In this document: positions 58,226 through 64,000 of the stretch, one piece after another
How positions within the stretch are numbered: the stretch's first letter is position 1
Layout of the letters: each line of letters begins with the position of its first letter
Source of the DNA: Sphingomonadaceae bacterium
Lineage (GTDB): Bacteria > Pseudomonadota > Alphaproteobacteria > Sphingomonadales > Sphingomonadaceae
Direction: 5' to 3'
Assembly (NCBI GenBank): GCA_947453945.1
Contig: CANGJB010000006.1
Coordinates: 1 to 64,000 of the forward strand
DNA length: 64,000 nucleotides
Position numbers and translations under genes: made by a program
The notes under the pieces: generated by a model
Seen by the model: the letters and a program-made list of their open reading frames with translations, nothing else
What the model was told of the DNA's origin: nothing
Database searches by the model: none

Positions 58226-58554
58226 AGCAGGTGTTGGGCACTCTGCATTTCGGTGCGATAATCCGGGGCTGGATACGTCGATATCGACGACGACTTGCAC
58301 GCGAAATTTTATCGCGAAACTATATTGCGATCACCGGTCGTCCGCACACCCTGCGTTGGTTTTCCCCTATCGCGCTTGTAGGAATCCTAAGTTACGAACT
58401 AGATTTGGAAGCGCCAATCAGGATTCCTCTTGTCGTGCTGGCGGGCGCGATTTCACTCACAGGGTTCTGGATAGCGAGCGGTGTTTTCCTGGCTGCGCGA
58501 GATCGCTACGGCGACAAGCCTCGCTACAGTTTCCTTGATCCGAGAAACAGCTAG
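58222..58554 (+). CDS. small membrane protein of unknown function, atypical composition
   Basis: A 110-residue protein starting at GTG 58222 in the overlap with the dsbD stop. It has a basic N-terminal part (FGAIIRGWIRRYRRRLAREILSRNYIAITGRPH) and two hydrophobic segments (WFSPIALVGILSYEL and RIPLVVLAGAISLTGFWIASGVFLAA). Its bases are richer in A+T and its codons less GC-biased than all its neighbours, which suggests later arrival or relaxed selection. I do not recognise the family and coding is plausible rather than certain. Confidence 0.55.
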   Translation: MKQVLGTLHFGAIIRGWIRRYRRRLAREILSRNYIAITGRPHTLRWFSPIALVGILSYELDLEAPIRIPLVVLAGAISLTGFWIASGVFLAARDRYGDKPRYSFLDPRNS

Positions 58555-58573
58555 CCGCTCGTCAACGACCAAG

Positions 58574-58605
58574 GCAGGTGCAAGTGCTTTGGCCCTTGCA
58601 CCTGC
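58574..58605. terminator. bidirectional terminator between convergent genes
   Basis: GCAGGTGCAAG (58574-58584) pairs with CTTGCACCTGC (58595-58605) around ten bases, in the gap between the convergent small membrane gene and the SDR gene. No strong T-run on either side. Confidence 0.6.
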
Positions 58606-58622
58606 TGGATACAAACTCTCGC

Positions 58623-59390
58623 CTACAAGCTCTGCCCGTCGTCCACCGTGATGTGCGAGCCCGTCACCTGCCGCGCAGCGTCGCTGGCGAAGAACACCAT
58701 CGGTTCGTCGAGCGCGGTGATGTCGGTCAGGCGGCGGCGGGGCCATGTGTTGATCTGCGCCTTGCCGCCTTCGGTATCGAACCAGTCGCCCGCGATTTCG
58801 GTGCTGATGTAGCCGGGCTGGATCGTGTTGACGCTGATCCCCAGCCGCGCCCATTCCTGCGCCAGCTGGCGGCCAAGGTGCTGCACGGCGAGCTTGGTGG
58901 CGGCGTAGGAGGCATCGCCCTGCCCGGTCATGTGCGAGGTGATCGAGCCGATCAGGATGACCCGGCCTTTTTCGCTTTGCTTCGAACCGGCCTTGATCAT
59001 CCGCCGCGCGCCTTCGCGGGCGGTAAGGTAAACGCCGGTGAAATTGGTATCGACCACGGAGCGGATGCCTTCGGCCGCCACATCGAGCGCGCGGCCCGGC
59101 ACGACGATCCCGGCATTGGCGACGACCACATCGGGCACGCCAATCTGCGCTTCGGCCGCATCGAATGCCGCGATGATCGAGGCTTCGTCGTTCACATCGA
59201 GCGCTACGGCCAGCGCTTTGCCGCCACCCGCGTTGATTTCATCGGCCAGCGCCGCGATGCGTTCCACGCGCCGCGCACCGATCACGACAGCGGCACCCTC
59301 AGCCGCGTAGAGCCGCGCGAAATGCGCGCCGAGGCCCGATGAAGCGCCGGTGATCAGCGCGATGCGTCCGGAAAGTCTGTTACCCGTCAT
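58623..59390 (-). CDS. short-chain dehydrogenase/reductase
   Basis: A 255-residue classical SDR. NAD(P)-binding TGASSGLGAHFARLYAAEGAAVVIGARR, the NAG segment VVANAGIVVPGRAL, catalytic Ser/Tyr/Lys in GSITSHMTGQGDASYAATKLAVQHLGRQLAQEWARLGISVNTIQPGYI and C-terminal VTGSHITVDDGQSL are standard. Substrate cannot be told. It overlaps the parC stop as ATGA (start ATG 59390-59388), so the two are probably co-transcribed. Start chosen at 59390; upstream in-frame sequence is within parC. Confidence 0.9.
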   Translation of the reverse strand: MTGNRLSGRIALITGASSGLGAHFARLYAAEGAAVVIGARRVERIAALADEINAGGGKALAVALDVNDEASIIAAFDAAEAQIGVPDVVVANAGIVVPGRALDVAAEGIRSVVDTNFTGVYLTAREGARRMIKAGSKQSEKGRVILIGSITSHMTGQGDASYAATKLAVQHLGRQLAQEWARLGISVNTIQPGYISTEIAGDWFDTEGGKAQINTWPRRRLTDITALDEPMVFFASDAARQVTGSHITVDDGQSL

Positions 59391-61696
59391 ACGAACTTGT
59401 TGTCCCTCGGAAAGCCGGTGGGCGGCAAGCGCCCCGCCGCGCCACGCGCGACCTTCCACGGCAGAAGGTCCTTCTCGGTGCGCGTGCGCCCGCTTTCTCC
59501 GCCCATCGCCCAGGAAAGGCCATCCGCAAAAGTGAGCGTGATCGCATCTGCCAGCCCGCCATCCTTGTAACGCTGCAAGGTGACGCCCTGGCCCTTGCCC
59601 AGCATCGGCACTTCGCTCAGCGGGAAAATCACCAGCTTGCGGTTATCGCCGATCACCGCGACGTGATCGTGCTCGGCGGCGATTTCCTGAACGATCGCCA
59701 GCTTCACGCCGGGCTTGGTGGTAACCACACCGCGCCCCTTGCGCGTTTCGGCGAGCAGCTCGTCCATCTCCGCCGCAAAGCCGCGCCCGGTGTTGGCGGC
59801 CAGCAGCAGCTGCCCCTTGGGCTTGTGCACGACCAGCGCCACGATCTGCGCATCCGGATCGATATCGATCATCGTGCGCACCGGTTCACCAAACCCGCGC
59901 GCGCCGGGGAGCTTGTCTGCCCCCAGCGTGTAGAACCGCCCCGTATCGAGCGCGAACAGCAGCTTGTCGGTCGTCTGGCAGTGGAGCGCGAAGGCCGGGC
60001 CATCGCCTTCCTTGAACTTGAAATCCGTATCGAGCGGCAAGTGCCCCTTGGCCGCACGCACCCAGCCGCGTGCCGAAAGGATCACCGTCACCGGCTCCTT
60101 CTCGATCATCGCGTCCATGCTGAATTCGCGCGTCGGCGCGGCTTCAAGCAGCGTCGTGCGGCGCGCGCCCAGCGCGGTCGTTTCGGCGTATTCCTTGCGC
60201 AGCGCCTTCAGATCGGACTTGAGGCGCTTCTTCTGGAGCTTGGGATCATCGAGCAGCGCCTGCAGTTCGGTCTGTTCGGCGATCAGGCCATCGCGCTCCT
60301 TGCGCAGCTCCATTTCCTCCAGCTTGCGCAAAGAGCGCAGCCGCATGTTGAGGATCGCCTCGGCCTGCCGGTCGGTCAGCTCGAACTCGGCCATCATGAT
60401 CGGCTTGGGCTCGTCCTCGGTGCGGATGATCTCGATCACCCGGTCGAGGTTCAGGTAGGCGATGATGTAGCCGCCCAGCAGCTCCAGCCGGTTCGCGATC
60501 TTCTCCATCCGGTGGCGCGAACGGCGCAGCAGGATGTCGATCTGCGCGATGACCCATTCCTGCAGCAGCAGTTTCAGCCCCAGCACGCCGGGGGTGCGGT
60601 TCGCATCGAGCACATTGAGGTTGAGCCCGAAGCGCACTTCCAGATCGGTCAGCCGGTAGAGCGATTCCTTGAGCAGATCGGGATCGACATTGCGGCTCTT
60701 GGGCACGAGCACGATGCGGATCGCCGAATCGCTTTCATCGCGCACGTCTTCCAGGATCGGCAGCTTCTTGTCGGCAATCAGGGCGGCGATCTGCTCGATC
60801 AGCTTGCCCTTCTGCACCTGATAGGGGATTTCGGAGAGCACGAGCTGCCATTGCCCGCTGCCCAGCTTCTCGATCCCGGTCTCTTCCCACGTGCCGTCAT
60901 CCTGCCGCCCGTTGGAAAAGCGGCCGCGCACGCGGATCGCGCCCTTGCCGCTTTCGTAGGCCGCGCTGATTGAGGCGCGGCTGTCCACCACCAGCCCGCC
61001 GGTCGGGAAATCGGGGCCGTGGAACACGTCCATCAGCTCGGCATGCGTGGCCGCCGGATTGTCGATCAGCATGAGCGTGGCATCGACGATCTCGGCCACG
61101 TTGTGGCTCGGGATATTGGTCGCCATGCCCACGGCAATGCCGCTTGAGCCGTTGGCAAGAAGATTGGGGAACAGGCCGGGGAAGATTTCCGGCTCTTCCT
61201 CCTCGCCGTTGTAGGTGGGGTGGAAGGTGACAGTGCCTTCCTCCAGCCCCGCCATCAGGCGCATCGCCGTGCGCGTCAGCCGCGCTTCGGTGTAGCGGTA
61301 GGCGGCGGCATTATCCCCGTCGATATTGCCGAAATTGCCCTGACCCTCGACCAAGGGATAACGCAGCGCGAAATCCTGCGCGAGGCGGACCATCGCATCA
61401 TAGACCGAGGCATCGCCATGCGGGTGATACTTGCCGATCACATCGCCGACGACGCGGGCAGACTTCTTGAACGCGCCTGTCGGATCGAGCTTCAGCTGCT
61501 GCATCGCCCAGAGCAGCCGGCGGTGGACCGGCTTCAGCCCATCGCGCAAATCAGGCAGCGAGCGCGCGGTGATCGTGGAGAGCGCATAGACGAGGTAGCG
61601 CTCAGACAGCGCGGCATCGAAAGGCGCATCGACGATAGCGTCGAAGGGATCGGGTTCTGCGTCGGTGATCTTCGTGGTCATGGCATCAATTGCCAT
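59387..61696 (-). CDS. parC: DNA topoisomerase IV subunit A
   Basis: A 769-residue type IIA topoisomerase subunit. The quinolone-determining region KSARVVGDVIGKYHPHGDASVYDAMVRLAQDF and the active-site Tyr in AAYRYTEARL (Tyr135), GQGNFG, and the C-terminal beta-pinwheel begin as usual; the length is nearer ParC than the longer GyrA. It decatenates daughter chromosomes with ParE, which is not in the window. Note Ala96 at the place of E. coli ParC Ser80. ATG 61696 is used, with ATG 61681 (MTTKITD) an alternative. Overlaps SDR by ATGA. Confidence 0.94.
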   Translation of the reverse strand: MAIDAMTTKITDAEPDPFDAIVDAPFDAALSERYLVYALSTITARSLPDLRDGLKPVHRRLLWAMQQLKLDPTGAFKKSARVVGDVIGKYHPHGDASVYDAMVRLAQDFALRYPLVEGQGNFGNIDGDNAAAYRYTEARLTRTAMRLMAGLEEGTVTFHPTYNGEEEEPEIFPGLFPNLLANGSSGIAVGMATNIPSHNVAEIVDATLMLIDNPAATHAELMDVFHGPDFPTGGLVVDSRASISAAYESGKGAIRVRGRFSNGRQDDGTWEETGIEKLGSGQWQLVLSEIPYQVQKGKLIEQIAALIADKKLPILEDVRDESDSAIRIVLVPKSRNVDPDLLKESLYRLTDLEVRFGLNLNVLDANRTPGVLGLKLLLQEWVIAQIDILLRRSRHRMEKIANRLELLGGYIIAYLNLDRVIEIIRTEDEPKPIMMAEFELTDRQAEAILNMRLRSLRKLEEMELRKERDGLIAEQTELQALLDDPKLQKKRLKSDLKALRKEYAETTALGARRTTLLEAAPTREFSMDAMIEKEPVTVILSARGWVRAAKGHLPLDTDFKFKEGDGPAFALHCQTTDKLLFALDTGRFYTLGADKLPGARGFGEPVRTMIDIDPDAQIVALVVHKPKGQLLLAANTGRGFAAEMDELLAETRKGRGVVTTKPGVKLAIVQEIAAEHDHVAVIGDNRKLVIFPLSEVPMLGKGQGVTLQRYKDGGLADAITLTFADGLSWAMGGESGRTRTEKDLLPWKVARGAAGRLPPTGFPRDNKFV

Positions 61697-61791
61697 AGCA
61701 AGGCGGCGGGCACCAAGGGAACAGGCCTGAAGGCAAGTTTACCCCGATGTTTTGGGCGCGCGGCGCCTGCCGCGCGCCTGGCTTGCATCGT

Positions 61792-62397
61792 TCAGGTGAT
61801 CCGGAATACCTGGATGAGCCGGCCATTGGCATTGGGGCCGAAATCCGGCGCGGGAATTTCCGGCGGAACCGGATATGTCAGCGTGGCCACGAACACAGAT
61901 TCGCGCAGCCACGCGTACTTTTTTCCGGGCACGTTGAAGCTGGGAAGCAATCGGAACTTGCTTTCCGAATAGCGCGGCCCCTTGTTGTGAATGATGATCT
62001 GCACGCCGTCGTCTGTCCGCAGCCGGTAGAGCGCGTCGATGATTTCCACCCCATCGGGCCGCACCACCGGGAAATCGCCGCCGCCGGGGACCACCGTGCC
62101 TTTGATGCCGCGCCCATAGAACGTGCCGCCCACGATCGGCCAGAGATCTTCGCGCGTGCCGTCGGCGGCGGTCTGATCCCCCGGATTCTGGCCGGCCTTG
62201 CCGCCCATCGATTCCGGTGCGGAGCAGAAGGGCAGGATATCCATCACCCATTCGAGGCCGACCTGATCATAAATCCTGGGCTGCTTGCCTGCCGGTGCAG
62301 GCACCGTCTCTGCATCAAGGCGCGTGGCCGCAGCGGCGAGTGGAAGCCCTGCTCCGATCAAGCCAATGGCGCGGCGGCGGGATAGTGTCATGGCCAT
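61792..62397 (-). CDS. DUF3237-family exported protein
   Basis: A 201-residue protein with a twin-arginine-like signal, MTLSRRRAIGLIGAGLPLAAAATRLDA, preceding the DUF3237 domain: VGGTFYGRGIKGTVVPGGGDFPVVRPDGVEIIDALYRLRTDDGVQIIIHNKGPRYSE. Related UPF0311 proteins are of unknown function; the Tat-like signal suggests export of a folded protein. Start ATG 62397 or 62391. It lies 95 bases after the parC start, in the same direction and upstream of parC. Confidence 0.85.
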   Translation of the reverse strand: MAMTLSRRRAIGLIGAGLPLAAAATRLDAETVPAPAGKQPRIYDQVGLEWVMDILPFCSAPESMGGKAGQNPGDQTAADGTREDLWPIVGGTFYGRGIKGTVVPGGGDFPVVRPDGVEIIDALYRLRTDDGVQIIIHNKGPRYSESKFRLLPSFNVPGKKYAWLRESVFVATLTYPVPPEIPAPDFGPNANGRLIQVFRIT

Positions 62398-62496
62398 CTC
62401 CGGATATGCGGCGCCATCAGCAGCGCGGCGCTCAAGACGAATGTATCAGGCCGGGAGGGGACGGCAAGCTGGGCCGCCCTGCCCCGGCGCGAAGGC

Positions 62497-64000
62497 TCAG
62501 TTCAAGGTTGCATCGAAGGTGATCGCAAAGCTCGCCGCTGGCGCCAGCGTGGTCGCCGTCGCGGTCAGCGTGCCGGCAAGGAACGAGACGCCGTAAGGGT
62601 CGGCCTCGTCAGCGCCGGTCGCATCATCGTCCTCCACAGTGGTTGCGCTGGCGCAATTCGCCCCGCTGCGCGCGGTGCCGGGGGTATAAGTGATCCCGGC
62701 GGGGAGCAGATCGGTGGCGGCAATCGTGGTGCCTGCCAGCGTGCCGGGATTGGTGACAAGGATGCAATAGCGCAGGGCCGCACCCGGGATGGCCTTGGGA
62801 TTGCTGGCATTGATCCCGTCGGACAGGACCGAGGATGTCTTGGTGACGACCAGCGCGGGCACGCGCGTGTTGGTATAGGTGCACACGATCGCGGTTTCAG
62901 CCGCGCCGATGGTGAGGCCGTCCGCAAGGTTGGTATCTGCCGCACCGGTGCAGGCCAGCGTGCCGAAATAGCGGCTGGCATTGGCGGGGTTCAGCGTTTC
63001 GGCCAGCGTCACCGTCTCGCCCAGCACGACCGGGGTGGGCGCGGCGCTTGTATCAAGCTCGCCCGCCGTGCCCGCATCCGAGGCGAGCGTGCCGATCACG
63101 CTGGCCCCGCGCGAAAGCGTGACGTCCGCATCATCGCCCACCGTCGCATCGGTCCATTGCTTGCGCAGCGTGACGCGGCCGTCGTTGTCGGTGATCGTGT
63201 AGGTCCCGGTCGTCTGCACCGCCGCGCCGCAAGTGGTGGTGTTGCCGATAGTATAGCCGGTGCCCGCGCTGATCGAATAGCTGATCGTCTCGGCAGTCTC
63301 CACGGCAGTATCGTCGACCACCGCGATGCCGAGCGGGATGGGGCTGTTGTAATATGTGCCCGCCGGGATCGTCACGGTGAAGGTCGCGGCATTGCCGGGG
63401 GTGGTGTAGTCTGTGCCGCGCGTGGCGGTGCCGCCGGTGATATTGACCACCACGTTGAGCGTGCTGGTGGTCGAGCCCGTCACCAGCAGCGTCGCCAAGC
63501 TAGCACTGGGCACGCTTTCCGCCCCCGTGCTGCTCGCCGCCGAAATCTGCACGAAGGGCCTGAGGCTCAACTGGATCGCATCGAGGAAATTGCCGATTGA
63601 GCCCGCATCGGTGGTGTTGAACTGCACGCGCTGCATACCCGAAGCGCCGATGTAGGTGGTTGTGCCGGTGTTGACGTTCCACACTTGGTTCGCGGTGGTG
63701 GAGGCCTGGGTGGCGAGCGTCTGGATCACAGTGCCCGTGCTCGTTGCCACCTGAAAGCGCGCGGTCTGGGTGGCGGGGCCGCCGGCGCGTGCGCGGTGGG
63801 CGAATGTCCAGCCGAAGGGTTCGCCATTGATCAGGCAGATGTTCTGGAACAGCGTGCCATTGGTGTTGGCATTCATTTCGGCAAAAACGTTGCCGGAATA
63901 GGCCGGCACGCCGTTGAAATTGCTATCCCACAACTCGATTTCGTTGGTGGTGGAATTCCACCCGGGCACATCGATGATCGGAACCAGGATCTGCCAGTTG
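62497..64000 (-). CDS. large Calx-beta/DUF11-type surface protein, N-terminus cut off by window edge
   Basis: At least 501 residues are visible and the frame is open to the right edge, so the start lies outside the window. Visible modules: a discoidin-like or lamin-type N-terminal region (WNSTTNEIELWDSNFNGVPAYSGNVFAEMNANT), a Calx-beta-like domain (GGTATRGTDYTTPGNAATFTVTIPAGTYYNSPIPLGIAVVDDTAVETAETISYSIS), further immunoglobulin-like repeats and a DUF11-like C-terminal repeat (SNPKAIPGAALRYCILVTNPGTLAGTTIAATDLLPAGITYTPGTA). The make-up suggests an exported or surface-exposed adhesin-like protein. No anchor is seen at the C-terminus, which ends at 62497. Confidence 0.8.
   Translation of the reverse strand, partial: NWQILVPIIDVPGWNSTTNEIELWDSNFNGVPAYSGNVFAEMNANTNGTLFQNICLINGEPFGWTFAHRARAGGPATQTARFQVATSTGTVIQTLATQASTTANQVWNVNTGTTTYIGASGMQRVQFNTTDAGSIGNFLDAIQLSLRPFVQISAASSTGAESVPSASLATLLVTGSTTSTLNVVVNITGGTATRGTDYTTPGNAATFTVTIPAGTYYNSPIPLGIAVVDDTAVETAETISYSISAGTGYTIGNTTTCGAAVQTTGTYTITDNDGRVTLRKQWTDATVGDDADVTLSRGASVIGTLASDAGTAGELDTSAAPTPVVLGETVTLAETLNPANASRYFGTLACTGAADTNLADGLTIGAAETAIVCTYTNTRVPALVVTKTSSVLSDGINASNPKAIPGAALRYCILVTNPGTLAGTTIAATDLLPAGITYTPGTARSGANCASATTVEDDDATGADEADPYGVSFLAGTLTATATTLAPAASFAITFDATLN

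Noticed and set aside
1..64000. Insertion sequence, prophage or CRISPR array in the window
   Set aside because: No transposase, integrase, phage structural gene or regularly spaced repeat array is visible; the repeats found are short REP-like units.

Overview
The window is a high-GC (roughly 65%), gene-dense chromosomal segment of an alphaproteobacterium, most likely a sphingomonad (Novosphingobium, Sphingomonas or Erythrobacter-like). Pointers to this are the blue-light LOV-HTH regulator closely resembling EL222 of Erythrobacter litoralis, an alphaproteobacterial serC leader-like element, a GAAC-N7-GAAC LexA-type box, TorF-like and TonB-dependent outer-membrane proteins, a PafA/SPAP-type phosphatase and short inverted repeats typical of the group. 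I see no transposase, integrase, phage gene, CRISPR array or rRNA. These family assignments come from reading translated sequence, not from database searches.

Layout. 1-2198: two coupled hotdog thioesterases, a cold-shock gene with leader and terminator, and two coupled small unknown genes. 2195-5944 (minus): argH, a small lipoprotein, lysA and a siroheme-synthase-like gene, coupled by ATGA overlaps in places; argH shares its start with the divergent tlpA (5943). 6568-10841: ydcH-like gene, tRNA-Val, a small secreted protein, an OmpR-type two-component pair and a TorF-type porin. 11161-15490: LOV-HTH photoregulator divergent from folE and an FAD oxidoreductase, then an APH(3')-like kinase, an acetyltransferase and a ModE-like regulator. 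15855-17773: a winged-helix regulator with a LexA-type box, and a membrane protein. 17777-21758: purA and hisZ with an inward arsenic operon (arsR, aquaporin, arsC) between them. 22235-27902: TonB receptor, tyrosine phosphatase, an amino-acid-oxidase-like flavoprotein and a SnoaL-like protein. 28070-30929: serine biosynthesis (serA, serC) with repeats and a serC leader. 31076-34373: extensin-like protein, a desaturase coupled to a PhnD-like binding protein, and a degenerate FixJ-like regulator. 34610-38647: the complete four-gene Anbu (ancestral beta-subunit proteasome homologue) cluster, divergent from a molybdopterin oxidoreductase. 40918-50381: DUF3617 lipoprotein, uvrB, small lipoprotein, helix-hairpin-helix membrane protein, VWA lipoprotein, flippase, gpsA and tsaD. 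50427-53007: hemC, hemD and a membrane coiled-coil protein. 53018-58554: UbiH-like hydroxylase coupled to a PafA-type phosphatase, then dsbD and a small membrane gene. 58623-64000: SDR, parC, a DUF3237 protein and the C-terminal part of a large surface protein running off the right edge.

Most of the window is housekeeping. The stretches most worth following up are the light-regulator locus (11161-13555), the Anbu cluster (34610-38647), the arsenic operon lying between hisZ and purA, the chromosomal APH(3')-like gene, and several regulatory elements (serC leader, LexA-type box, operator-like sites).
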